From Rhodopirellula sp. SM50 (GTDB taxonomy: Bacteria; Planctomycetota; Planctomycetia; Pirellulales; Pirellulaceae), in NCBI RefSeq assembly GCF_002289565.1, contig NZ_NTFY01000074.1:1-64000 (forward strand): DNA of 64,000 nucleotides, in the 5' to 3' direction. Below the pieces are notes generated by a model. It did no database searches. It was given only the letters and a program-made list of their open reading frames with translations, and was not told where the DNA came from. This document shows, one piece after another, positions 17,676 through 26,325 of this stretch (the first letter of the stretch is position 1; every line of letters starts with the position of its first letter). Made by a program: the position numbers and the translations under genes.

Positions 17676-18032
17676 GTGTTGTGGGAACTGTATCAACAAT
17701 CGCAGATTCGTGATGCCAGCGCAACGGCAAGCAGGGCGGAATCGAAATCACGAAACATCAGCTACGAGATCGCTCGGCTGGAGGACAAGGTCGAATCCTT
17801 GGCGCTGACATGCCAAGCGCTCTGGGAAGTCGCCCGTGACCATTCGGGACTCAGCGATGAGCAACTGTTGGCCAAAGTGAGTGAGATCGACTTGCGCGAT
17901 GGAGTGGCCGACGGAAAGATGGGAAGCGGTACGGAGTCGTGCCGCAGGTGCGGACGCACGATCAGCAAGCGACACATGAGCTGCATGTACTGTGGCGAGC
18001 AGATCGCCAAACGGCACACCTTTCAGCCGTGA
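17676..18032 (+). CDS. Small coiled-coil protein with C-terminal zinc ribbon
   Basis: The start is the GTG at 17676, preceded at a 6-base distance by AAAGGAGAG (17661-17669). The 118-residue product has a predicted helical or coiled-coil middle (residues ~18-55, NISYEIARLEDKVESLAL). It ends in a zinc ribbon with CRRCGRTISKRHMSCMYCG, two CxxC knuckles. No known family is recognised with confidence. Its position just after the LURP-one-like gene suggests a two-gene unit, but the role is unknown. Confidence 0.7.
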   Translation: MLWELYQQSQIRDASATASRAESKSRNISYEIARLEDKVESLALTCQALWEVARDHSGLSDEQLLAKVSEIDLRDGVADGKMGSGTESCRRCGRTISKRHMSCMYCGEQIAKRHTFQP

Positions 18033-18035
18033 TTT

Positions 18036-18053
18036 GCCGGTCGGCGGACCGGC
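18036..18053 (+). terminator. Hairpin after zinc-ribbon gene
   Basis: GCCGGTC and GACCGGC form a 7-bp stem around a 4-base loop, three bases after the stop codon. There is a pyrimidine-rich tail but no clean T-run, so termination is plausible, not certain. Confidence 0.4.
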
Positions 18054-18770
18054 CTCCCCCATTCCCTTTCAACCCTGGAAGAAAAGGAAATCGGTGAGAA
18101 GATTTCGGAGGGATGGAAATGGCGCCACGGATGACAGCGCAGACCCACGGATCACGATCGGCGGGAATGTCCGTGGGGCGGCATTGCCACTGGTGATCTC
18201 GGTTCCTCGGCCAGTGTTCAGCCCAGCAATCGCCCCCGCGTGCACCGGTGTTGCCACACAGCCGTACGTGGCCCTGTGCTCGCCGCGTACTCATGCTGCG
18301 TCCAGTTTGACGGACCGATCAAGATCCAAGTACTTGATGGAGCGACGACACAAACGGACTGGACCGAAACGGATCGACAGTCGATTTCCTTCGTCTTCGA
18401 TGGAAAGATGATGGAATGCGGCCGCAAGGATGAGCCTCAGCAGGCCAACGGCAGGGAAAACTCCTTTCCGGAACGAAGTTCTGCGCCGACTTCAGCCACG
18501 GAGGCCCGCTTACCGAAGCCGTGTCCATTAAGAGTTCTCCGTGACCTATCGCGTTTTTGTGGCCAACACCTGATGGCATGGGCTCGGCAACGGCTTCGAG
18601 GCGACTTCCTCGGCCATCGACCAACGCGACACGGTAGACGTCCACTTGTTTATGCTGCGAGCTGGTCGTTGGGCGACTTCGAATCGCTCTGACTGACCTC
18701 GCCGGATGATAGAATCCTCTCAACCAACCAGCGCCGTTTCCCCGCCACAAGCGACAGCATGGAGCATGCG
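18054..18770. other. Gene-free stretch with possible decayed coding pieces
   Basis: No intact gene is visible. Around 18541-18690 a start-less frame, interrupted by a stop near 18571, reads LGNGFEATSSAIDQRDTVDV. This looks like real protein sequence, but I cannot assign it to a family. It may be another gene relic. The last bases before 18771 carry the ribosome-binding site of the transporter gene. Confidence 0.3.
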
Positions 18771-20102
18771 ATGAACTGGAATATCCTGACGCAGGGACTG
18801 CTGGTGCTAATCTGCTTGGGTATCGGATCCCGAATGGGCGGCGTCGCGGTGGGACTCTGGGGCGGCATCGGCGTGCTGCTACTTTGCACGTTCTTCCATC
18901 TGGAACCCGGTGGTTTTCCCATCGCGGCGATGGCGATCATTTTTTCCGTCGTGACCGCTGCCGGGGCGATGCAAGCTGCTGGCGGGATCGACTATCTGGT
19001 CGGCATCGCACATCGAATTCTCAAGTCGCGGCCGCACTATGTGACGTACGTGGCTCCCTACGTGTCATGGATCTTTACGATCGGCGCCGGTACGGGGAAT
19101 GTCTACTATTCGCTTCTGCCGGTGATCGAAGAGACTTCCTACAACAACAAGGTCCGGCCCGAACGACCTCTCGCACTGTCGCCGGAAGCCTCGCAGTTAG
19201 GGATCACCAGCAGTCCGGTTTCCGCGGCGATGGCCGTGATGCTGGGAATATTGGAACCGCTGGGATTTAAGCTCAGCCATATTCTGCTGATCGTTCTTCC
19301 TTCGACGGTGCTCAGCATCGCTGTGGCCGCGTTCATCCAAAATCGCGTGGGCAAGGAACTGGATCGCGATCCCGCCTTTCTCAAGCGTTTGGAAGCAGGC
19401 AATGTTCAAGAACCGGATTTCAAACCACCCGTTCTGGAGCGTATGCCGAGGCGAGCCAGATGGAGCGTTTCTGTGTTCTTGTGTGGCATCCTGCTGGTGG
19501 TCTTGTTCGGTTTTGTCGATTCACTCCGGCCGCAGATCGAGATGCAGGATGGCGCAACCGAACCCATGGCAATGACCCAATTGATCACCATCGTCATGAT
19601 GGTGGCCGGGATCATCATCATCTTGATCGGCAAGGTAAATCCCGGCGATGTTCCCAAGAGCCACGTGTTTCAGTCCGGCATGGTGTCTGTTTTGGCGCTG
19701 ATGGGAATTGCCTGGATGGCGAATACTTTTATCGGCGCGCACAAGGAGTTGCTGTCGTCGTTCATGCTGGGGCAAGTGGAACAGCACGTCTGGATGCTTC
19801 CCATCGCCTATTATGCGACGGCGGCGTTAACGACCAGCCAGTCAACGGCCACTTTGATCGTGACGCCCTTGGCGATCGCCATGGGGATCTCACCGGCGAT
19901 CATCGTCGCGTCGTGGATGGCGGTCATCGGTGTCCACTTCTTTCCCGCAAACGGGAGTCAGATTGCCACGATACAGTTCGACCGTTCCGGCACGACCCGG
20001 ATCGGTGGTTTTGTGTTGAATCACTCGTTCTTGCTGCCGAACATCGTGGTGGCGTCCGTCAGCGTACTCACGGCATTTCTCATCGCCTCGACATGTTTCT
20101 GA
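18771..20102 (+). CDS. Dcu-type C4-dicarboxylate transporter
   Basis: This 443-residue integral membrane protein has about ten to twelve hydrophobic segments and resembles the DcuA/DcuB anaerobic C4-dicarboxylate exchangers. Conserved-looking segments include GAGTGNVYYSLLPVIEE, LSPEASQLGITSSPVSAAM and a C-terminal HSFLLPNIV. Members exchange fumarate, malate or aspartate for succinate across the inner membrane. I placed the start at 18771, with GGAG at 18761-18764 six bases upstream; an in-frame ATG at 18759 would overlap that site. It stands alone, with no dicarboxylate-metabolism gene nearby, so its role is inferred from family resemblance only. Confidence 0.88.
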   Translation: MNWNILTQGLLVLICLGIGSRMGGVAVGLWGGIGVLLLCTFFHLEPGGFPIAAMAIIFSVVTAAGAMQAAGGIDYLVGIAHRILKSRPHYVTYVAPYVSWIFTIGAGTGNVYYSLLPVIEETSYNNKVRPERPLALSPEASQLGITSSPVSAAMAVMLGILEPLGFKLSHILLIVLPSTVLSIAVAAFIQNRVGKELDRDPAFLKRLEAGNVQEPDFKPPVLERMPRRARWSVSVFLCGILLVVLFGFVDSLRPQIEMQDGATEPMAMTQLITIVMMVAGIIIILIGKVNPGDVPKSHVFQSGMVSVLALMGIAWMANTFIGAHKELLSSFMLGQVEQHVWMLPIAYYATAALTTSQSTATLIVTPLAIAMGISPAIIVASWMAVIGVHFFPANGSQIATIQFDRSGTTRIGGFVLNHSFLLPNIVVASVSVLTAFLIASTCF

Positions 20103-20481
20103 AAAGGTGCGGCGATCCGAGGCAACGGGAATTCGCAGGTGCAGTCACTCCCCCAGAGCTGATCTCTCCGGTCGCGATGCCGGCGGCCAACTCAGAAAGC
20201 ATTCATTCCCCCACGAACAGGAACGGTCACCAGTGTCGGCCACCGGAGCAGAGTGGCGGCAAGCTGAACCGCCCGCGATGATTGACGGTGCACCGACTGC
20301 GACGGAAGGATTTCACATCTCTGACTCGCAAACACGTTGGTTTTGTCGACTTTCTGCGAAGTTCTGTAATGCCCCCCGTACCTGAAGGTGCGGACCCTGT
20401 TCTTGACGCAAGAACCTGATCCGTGCGCTCGGCAAATGGCCGGCGTCGAATCACATCACATTCGATTGAACGGAAAAAAAC
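20103..20481. other. Gene-free stretch
   Basis: I see no supported gene or RNA here. A short segment near 20229-20260 (GTGTCGGCCACCGGAGC) weakly resembles the dispersed repeat at 16486-16585. The run of A residues at 20473-20479 directly precedes the next start; no strong ribosome-binding site is visible. Confidence 0.4.
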
Positions 20482-20880
20482 ATGGGCGACGGAATCATTG
20501 ACGAAAGAAGTGTCTCTCCTCCTGCGGCTCTGTTGGCCGACTTTGGTTTTGATGACGATAACCTCAAGTCGAATCACAAGGTTTGGTTGGAATCCGCGGT
20601 CGTTGACCGCATTCGTTCCACGGCAATGAAGCCATCGGAAGGCTATTGGCAAATCCGCTTTGAGGGGGCGGCCAGCCAGGTCGGGAGCGACGGCTACAAC
20701 CTGCAATTGTCAAAGCGCCGAGCCGAACAGGTGCAGAACTACATTCGGGGACGGCTCTCGGGGCATCCGCTGATGTTCCAGGTGATACCCCGGGGCGAAA
20801 GTTTGCCGGTCGACCCTTCGGTCAAGGACAACGCTCAGCTAGCGGCCATCGCGGAGAGAGTATTCGTTCTAACCCCATGA
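20482..20880 (+). CDS. Small OmpA-like domain protein
   Basis: The 132-residue product lacks a signal peptide. It carries an OmpA/MotB-like segment at about residues 50-110: IRFEGAASQVGSDGYNLQLS followed by KRRAEQVQNYIRG, the usual strand-helix with N-x-x-LSxxRAxxV. In family members this domain binds peptidoglycan and is usually attached to a membrane anchor or leader, neither of which is seen here. The stop overlaps an ATG at 20877 (ATGA) that opens a frame starting like a PAAR-type protein. OmpA-like and PAAR-like genes often occur together in contractile-injection loci, but no other such gene is in the window. Confidence 0.6.
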   Translation: MGDGIIDERSVSPPAALLADFGFDDDNLKSNHKVWLESAVVDRIRSTAMKPSEGYWQIRFEGAASQVGSDGYNLQLSKRRAEQVQNYIRGRLSGHPLMFQVIPRGESLPVDPSVKDNAQLAAIAERVFVLTP

Positions 20881-21260
20881 GGGCTTCGATGCCAAACCTG
20901 CCTGCAGCAAAACGGATGGACCCTGTGATCGGTGTCGATGTTCACGCGGCCAGACAAGTCGGCCGCCTTCGACGCATCGGACTATCTGCTCTGGGCGCCT
21001 TCGAGGTATCGCGTGGTTGTCGGATCACGTCCGATGCGGATCGGGCATTGGTGGAAAAAATCGTTGCCAAGGCATTTTCACGCCGGCAGCTGCGCGCTCG
21101 AGGGGTGTCAGCGCACGGCATTGCGCAACTGAAAATGGGAATTCCGGTCTCTCGTGGAACAGATCGCACACTCGTGGGAAAAGCCTTTCCACAAGCGGCT
21201 GCGAAAGGATTCGGAATGCACCACTGGCCAAGGTTCGGCCACGAGGTGATCGTCGGGTGA
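20877..21260 (+). pseudogene. Possible truncated PAAR-like gene
   Basis: The start of this frame, MPNLPAAKRMDPVIGVDVH (from the ATG at 20889), resembles the opening of PAAR-like spike-tip proteins, which commonly begin with PAAK/PAAR, D and a GxDxH-type turn. After GVDVH the resemblance stops and the composition becomes arginine- and alanine-rich. The first in-frame ATG at 20877 overlaps the OmpA-like stop. The final 236 bases overlap the end of the convergent kinase gene, which argues against the downstream part being coding. The best reading is a gene cut off after about 19 codons. The evidence is a short motif only. Confidence 0.35.
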
Positions 21261-23613
21261 GCACGTGAATTGAGTTGCGAACTTCGGCGGCCTGCTCCTT
21301 GGTGGCGGACTGCTCCGCGGTGGCGGACTGCTCCTCGGTCGGGATGTCAGTTTCCGGTTCTTCGAGCCGCCGCTGACGACGGGTCATGTGGAATTGCGAG
21401 ATGACATCTGTGGGAGTGGTGCTGGCCGAGTAATACAGTCTTGTTGCGTCGCGCGAAAGGTGAGCCGAAGTGGTACTGCCGGAATGGTACTGCTGGATTT
21501 CCAACGGAATGGGTTCACCGAACGGCACGAGCGTGGATCGGCGGACGCGCATCGCGAGCCGTCGATAGATCTGTTTGCCCGGAATGAACAAGGCGGTAAT
21601 CGTGACCAGTCCGTCCGACGAAAGTGCCGGTTCGGTCTCGCGTGCTTCGGTCACGGACGCCGCGAGAGGGCCGACGAGATGAAACCCATCCGTGATCGAG
21701 GAACGCTCGGCGACCCAGGTCTCCAGTCCGAATCCGTTTGTGTTGTGGCTTGAGCAAAAGACCAATCGAGTTGCGTCGCTGTTGAGCCACGCGCCGATCT
21801 GCCGATGCGGAAACTGCAGCGTTTTGATCAATTCGCCTTTGCCGAATGATGCTTCGACCGAGTCTCTTTGAAAGATCCAAAGGTTCGAATCATCATCCGG
21901 TGCGGGTTTGGTCCAGAGGCTGACCACCACACACAGCCCGTCACCCGAGATCGCCGACGACTCACATCTCCTCGGATTGACCGGCAAAGCGATCTCGCTT
22001 GCCTCACCGAAAGGTTTTTCGATCGAAGTTCGTTTGGCGATCCAGAGCCTGAAGTCATTGACAAAAACCAACGTCAGTTCGTCGTCGGTCAAGCTCGGCG
22101 TCAGGACCTGTTCGAAGTTCTCCACGATCACGGGCTCGGGTTCACTCCAAGTCCAGTCGGTTGAGGTCAGAACGTCGATCGGCCTTGGTTGTGGTATTCG
22201 TTGAATCGCATCAAGATCGGCAGCCCGGTTGCGTTCAAGCACGGTAAGGATCGAGTACACCACGGCCGATCCGACGATCGCGCAGGCGAAACAAATCGCG
22301 AAAAAACCTTGCTTGCGGGGCTTGGGCATCGACCCGATTGGGTCGTCCGGAATACTCGGCATCGACAGGGTCGAGATCGCGTCGGTGAGTGCCGGACTCG
22401 TTTCGGCGAGCGCGGTGGTCGGGGCGTCAGCTCCCATGGCGAGTCTGCCGAGCGCCGGCAGATCTGCCCCATCGCAGAACGGACTCAAGGCTTCGACCAC
22501 TTCGTGCGGTTGCTGAAAGCGGGCCTGGGGATCCTTGTCGAGCATGCGTGCGATGATGGAATCGAGTTCCCCCGGTAAGTCCTCTCGCACTGCACGAAGC
22601 GGTGGGGGCACCTCGTTCACCACCGCGTTGAGCTTGGCAAGGATCGCTTGATAACGATCCCCATGAAACGGCACATGACCGGCCAGCAAGCGGTAGAGAC
22701 TTGCACCGAGGCTGTAGATGTCGGCGGTCATTCCGACGTCCGGCTTTCCCGACGCCTGCTCGGGCGCCATGTAATCGATCGTTCCCATGATCTGGCCGGT
22801 CGCAGTCAACTCGTAACGCGACGCTTGCTCATCGGCACTCAAACGTGCCAGGCCGAGGTCAAGCAGCTTCACCACGCCGTCGACGTCCACCATCATGTTC
22901 GATGGCTTGATGTCCCGGTGGACGAGACCATGTTCATGGGCGTGCTGCAATCCGCAGGCGGCTTGTCGAATCATCTCACACGCGTCGGCAATTCGCAGCT
23001 TTCCGCAACGTGCAGCGATCTCGGACAGCGTCAGACCGTTCACACGCTCCATCACCAGGAACTGCGTTCCGTTGTGTTCGGTGGCACTAAATGCACACAC
23101 GATATTATGGTGACTGAGCTGTCCGATTGCCGCCATCTCGCGCTGGAACCGCTTTAGGACCTGCGGGTTCACGTTCGTCAGAATCTTGATCGCGACGGGG
23201 CGATTGAATCGATGGTGGACGGCATCATAGACGGCACCCATTCCGCCGCGTCCGAGCAATCCGACAACGCTGTAGCCTGGGAATTCGGGAAACGCGTGAG
23301 CGTGAGGCTCAGGCGGGCGTACTGACACGCTGGCGCCGAAATGTTTCGCGTCAACGTCACCGTCGAAGTTGTCAAGTTGATCACCCACCGCTTGCACGAG
23401 TCCGGCGGCGATCCGATTCCAGCCCTCGTCGTCGCGTTGGGCGTCGTCCCGACCGGCGGCAGCCGCCCATTCAGATTCATCGGCTCGATCGGCCAAGCGT
23501 TGCTGGCACGCAGCGCAATCTTCAATGTGATCTTCGCAAGCGGTGTATTGTTCGCCATCGAGATCACCCCGACGCAATGCATCGAGTTGCTCATTCGTCA
23601 GGCACCGGTTCAT
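21025..23613 (-). CDS. Receptor-type Ser/Thr protein kinase with zinc finger and PD40-like propeller
   Basis: This 862-residue kinase begins with an anti-sigma-like zinc-finger segment (C26, H29, C33, C36). Its Hanks-type kinase domain spans about 112-380, with GRGGMG at 121-126, K143 (VAIK), HRDIKPSN at 232-239, DLG at 252-254 and APE at 283-285. All catalytic residues are present. A transmembrane helix lies at about 435-457. The outer part (about 480-740) contains beta-propeller-like repeats (LSSDGLVTITALF, LSRDATRLYYSAS) resembling PD40/TolB sensors. Around residue 758 there are three 6-residue tandem repeats (EEQSAT, AEQSAT, KEQAAE). The last ~85 residues are arginine- and proline-rich, look unlike the rest, and overlap a convergent frame. 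It starts 5 bases after the pseudokinase stop, so they are co-transcribed. Confidence 0.9.
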   Translation of the reverse strand: MNRCLTNEQLDALRRGDLDGEQYTACEDHIEDCAACQQRLADRADESEWAAAAGRDDAQRDDEGWNRIAAGLVQAVGDQLDNFDGDVDAKHFGASVSVRPPEPHAHAFPEFPGYSVVGLLGRGGMGAVYDAVHHRFNRPVAIKILTNVNPQVLKRFQREMAAIGQLSHHNIVCAFSATEHNGTQFLVMERVNGLTLSEIAARCGKLRIADACEMIRQAACGLQHAHEHGLVHRDIKPSNMMVDVDGVVKLLDLGLARLSADEQASRYELTATGQIMGTIDYMAPEQASGKPDVGMTADIYSLGASLYRLLAGHVPFHGDRYQAILAKLNAVVNEVPPPLRAVREDLPGELDSIIARMLDKDPQARFQQPHEVVEALSPFCDGADLPALGRLAMGADAPTTALAETSPALTDAISTLSMPSIPDDPIGSMPKPRKQGFFAICFACAIVGSAVVYSILTVLERNRAADLDAIQRIPQPRPIDVLTSTDWTWSEPEPVIVENFEQVLTPSLTDDELTLVFVNDFRLWIAKRTSIEKPFGEASEIALPVNPRRCESSAISGDGLCVVVSLWTKPAPDDDSNLWIFQRDSVEASFGKGELIKTLQFPHRQIGAWLNSDATRLVFCSSHNTNGFGLETWVAERSSITDGFHLVGPLAASVTEARETEPALSSDGLVTITALFIPGKQIYRRLAMRVRRSTLVPFGEPIPLEIQQYHSGSTTSAHLSRDATRLYYSASTTPTDVISQFHMTRRQRRLEEPETDIPTEEQSATAEQSATKEQAAEVRNSIHVLTRRSPRGRTLASGAFRILSQPLVERLFPRVCDLFHERPEFPFSVAQCRALTPLERAAAGVKMPWQRFFPPMPDPHRT
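21289..21342 (-). repeat. Three 18-bp tandem repeats in kinase tail
   Basis: The segment repeats a GGCGGACTGCTCC-like unit three times with small differences. It encodes EEQSAT-AEQSAT-KEQAAE on the minus strand and marks the point where the kinase gene changes composition. Confidence 0.7.
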
Positions 23614-23618
23614 GACGG

Positions 23619-25457
23619 CTAATTCCCCGGTCGCAGTCGATCGTGCCCGTGATAGACCGCGATCGACGGATGCGACTGCGCATAGTCTTGTAGTCTGTCA
23701 ACCGAAAGCGTTGGTCCGTCGAGGTGCAGTTCACGCAATGCGGTCAGCTCACCGAGCGATTCAAAGATGGCGTCGGAACATCGACTGAGATTCAGCTTCC
23801 GCAAGGGGCGCATCGACGGCAACGCGTGGCGATCGGCAGAAGTCAATTCGAGCTCGAGCAGCACCAGTTGGTTCAGCGGCAAATCCGACAACGGCGCAAT
23901 TCCCGAATCGCTGCCTTTCCATTTCGACTGATCGAAATTCATGTAGAGCGATTGCAACCGTTTCATTTTCGCGATCGACTCGAACACGTCGCCACGAAAG
24001 TCGCCCGTGATCAGCAGTGTCCCGAGATTCGGGAATCCACGGACGATCTCATCGGTACTCTCGGGTGTCAGCCGCGAGAGATCGAGTCTTTGCAGATGGT
24101 GCATTCCCGCCAGGGCACGAACCTTTTCCGGCGTGACGACATCATCGCCGACGCCGAGATATTCGAGATCGGTCAGCAACGTCATCGCTCGATACGCACG
24201 TTCTGTCAGTCTCCGGCTCTCGGCGCGAAAGTAGCCGACTTTCCACTTCGTGGACTCCACGAGGCGAAGCCGATCGATCAATCCCGTGACATCGTCATCG
24301 CTTGAGACGTGAATGGCAAAGCTGCCGCCCAGGAAATCGCACTCGCCGTTGCGTTCGCTGAGCCACATGCGCAGCGGATGCTTGCCAACGTCAAGGGCCG
24401 CCGAGGAAGTTGAAATCGAACGTGTCGCCGCGTCGTTGATCGATCCCGAATGCGGCAAGGCGATCGGCGCCACCGGATCGAGGGCGATGGCCGCCGATTC
24501 CGCGGTCGGAATCCGTGACCGCTCTAGTCCGATGGTGACACCGACGACCGAAAGGGCCAACAACGAGGAGATCGAGACAGTCAGTGTCGGAAGACTGAGG
24601 AACGGCCGGACCAGAGTTCCCCAGCCGCGCTTACGATCGACCGTTTCTCGAAGCCGACGCAAATCGGCGGCATCGCAAAAGGGGGCGATCGCTTCGGCCA
24701 CGTCTGACATCCGGTAAAATCCGTCGTCTGAATCCGAGTCGAGCATGCGCCGGAGCACTTCGTCGACCGGGGCGGGCACTTCAGGGCGTATCGATCGGAC
24801 GGAAACGCTCCGCGTTTTGCCTTCCATTGGCCGCTTCGATGTGAGCAGCTGACGAAACGTGCGGCCGAGATGTTGAATGTCGTCTCGAACCTTCATGACA
24901 TCCGTTGCGTGCGGCGGCGTGACGCTGAGAATCTTGATCAAACCGTTGCTGCACAGAATCAGGTTGTCGGGATTCAAGTCGCATCCGATCAGCCCATGCT
25001 CGTGAAAGTGCTGGCACCCGTCGGCGACTCGACGAACGACCTCGCATGCATCGGAGATCGCTAGCGGGCCATGACGCTTCAGGATGGTGGTCAACGTTCG
25101 GGCATCGATCCATTCCCTGACCAAATACTTGATCCCGCCGGATTCCCCGGCGTCGAGCGCTCGTACGACGATCGGATGGTCGAGTCGTCCGCAAAGTGAG
25201 ATTTCCTGGTCCAGCAGAGTGGATTCGGCCGCGGATCCCGTCGCGCATTTGATCGCCACCTTTCGACGCAACCGCTCGTGAAAGGCTTGGTACGTCGTTG
25301 CATGGACCTCGTCGGTCACCTGCCCATCGATACGATAGTCCGGGATCAAAGGCGAGGTCGACGGATCGATCCGACCGCGATCCGCCGGGTCTCGATTCGA
25401 GGAAGAGACCTTTTCCTCGGAGATGTGCCCCACGGACTGCTGTGACAAGCGATTCAT
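23619..25457 (-). CDS. Membrane pseudokinase with leucine-rich repeats
   Basis: The 612-residue protein has a kinase fold at about 40-275, but the machinery is degraded. There is no glycine-rich loop (GQVTDEVHATTY). The ATP lysine K70 is kept (VAIK). HRD is replaced by GCD at 158-160 (IGCDLNPDN), and DFG is replaced by SVT at 178-180. It is therefore probably a pseudokinase that binds or regulates rather than phosphorylates. A transmembrane helix at about 293-315 (SISSLLALSVVGVTIGL) is followed by leucine-rich repeats at about 420-600 (LEYLGVGDD, LQRLDLSRL, LRKLNLSRC, LRELHLDG). The partner kinase starts 5 bases downstream. The pair, with one active and one inactive kinase, suggests a hetero-complex sensing different ligands through LRR and propeller domains; that is inference. 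Confidence 0.85.
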   Translation of the reverse strand: MNRLSQQSVGHISEEKVSSSNRDPADRGRIDPSTSPLIPDYRIDGQVTDEVHATTYQAFHERLRRKVAIKCATGSAAESTLLDQEISLCGRLDHPIVVRALDAGESGGIKYLVREWIDARTLTTILKRHGPLAISDACEVVRRVADGCQHFHEHGLIGCDLNPDNLILCSNGLIKILSVTPPHATDVMKVRDDIQHLGRTFRQLLTSKRPMEGKTRSVSVRSIRPEVPAPVDEVLRRMLDSDSDDGFYRMSDVAEAIAPFCDAADLRRLRETVDRKRGWGTLVRPFLSLPTLTVSISSLLALSVVGVTIGLERSRIPTAESAAIALDPVAPIALPHSGSINDAATRSISTSSAALDVGKHPLRMWLSERNGECDFLGGSFAIHVSSDDDVTGLIDRLRLVESTKWKVGYFRAESRRLTERAYRAMTLLTDLEYLGVGDDVVTPEKVRALAGMHHLQRLDLSRLTPESTDEIVRGFPNLGTLLITGDFRGDVFESIAKMKRLQSLYMNFDQSKWKGSDSGIAPLSDLPLNQLVLLELELTSADRHALPSMRPLRKLNLSRCSDAIFESLGELTALRELHLDGPTLSVDRLQDYAQSHPSIAVYHGHDRLRPGN

Positions 25458-25582
25458 TCGAAGCTTATCCGAAGCGCTGTACGATCGTACTCAGGTTGAC
25501 AAGTCCTCACCATTGTAAAGGATTTGAACGGGATGCGGACGGCGATTGTTGTTTTTTGAGGGCTCGCCGGCAATTCTGACGC

Positions 25583-25876
25583 TCAGGTGCGTTTTCCGTT
25601 GTTTGGCGCATGCTTTGCTAAAGCCTTTTCGGCCGACCAGGACTTTTCTGCGACCCGCGCCGCGATCGCACCCCAGCCTGCGTGGCCGTCAATCGGTCGA
25701 CGTACGACCGATTGGATCAACAGCAGATCGAGTTGAATCTGGCATGATTGGCATCCTTCGATGTGGTTCTCCATCGCGAGGAGACGCGCTTCGTCGGGGT
25801 CGCCGTCGACCAGGTCCTGCAACTGCTCTCGCGTGGGACAGGTCTCCCTTCCGCTTGAATCGACTTCGGTTTTCAT
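25583..25876 (-). CDS. Small free-standing zinc-finger (anti-sigma-like) protein
   Basis: The 97-residue product has C13 and then an H38-x3-C42-x2-C45 zinc site (ENHIEGCQSCQIQLD). It closely matches the zinc-finger start of the kinase encoded at 21025-23613. I chose the ATG at 25876, preceded by AGGA, over a longer open frame to 26068 whose extra residues are arginine-rich and lack family features. Anti-sigma zinc fingers of this type bind ECF sigma factors. Here the finger lies between the sigma factor gene and a pseudokinase gene that lacks one, as if the usual N-terminal segment had become a separate gene. It has no membrane segment. Confidence 0.75.
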   Translation of the reverse strand: MKTEVDSSGRETCPTREQLQDLVDGDPDEARLLAMENHIEGCQSCQIQLDLLLIQSVVRRPIDGHAGWGAIAARVAEKSWSAEKALAKHAPNNGKRT

Positions 25877-26125
25877 CGTGATCCTGCGCGGAATCGGGGA
25901 AGGAGCTTGTACGGCGACTCTCGACCATCTGTACGAGAGGGGCGCCTTCAATCTGCGGGAGAAAACTGCAGAGAAGCGAATTTGGTCTCTCGAATCGCGA
26001 TCAGGCGGCCCCCGCAGGAACGCTCGTGCTGTGTCACAGCCTGATTGGAGTAACAAGGGATTCAGCAACCGTTGGTGTCTAGCCTTTAGGCGATTTCCGG
26101 TCGCTGCTACGCAGCGACATTGGGC

Positions 26126-26280
26126 GGCTAAAGCCCAATGCCGCTAAGTTAAGCGTCGTTTCTTTAGATGAGGGCCCGTAGGCTCGCGCCAAACGGCTGA
26201 TATTCGTTTGATATCAGCCGGTTCGCGCCAGCGTCCGGACCCCTCATCCATGTTAACTTAGCGGTATTGGGCTAAAGCCT
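26126..26280. repeat. 155-bp imperfect palindrome (MITE- or REP-like)
   Basis: The outer arms are 26127-26153 and 26254-26280 (CCGCTAAGTTAA against TTAACTTAGCGG, extended by GCCCAAT against ATTGGGC). The inner arms are CGGCTGATAT and ATATCAGCCG around a 7-base loop near 26210, with partly matched sequence between, including ATGAGGG/CCCCTCAT. The left arm can also fold on itself (TTGGGC/GCCCAA). It lies between the sigma factor gene and the zinc-finger gene, so the transcript would contain a very long hairpin. Such palindromes are typical of small non-autonomous mobile elements, but no target duplication was checked. Confidence 0.75.
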
Positions 26281-26325
26281 GCACACCCACACTTAAGCCC
26301 GTGCCATCGGCGGCACCCGGTGACT

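Noticed and set aside
18240-18692. 150-codon plus-strand frame before the transporter gene
   Set aside because: No domain, odd Cys/Arg composition; another frame over 18571-18690 looks more protein-like, so this one is probably chance.
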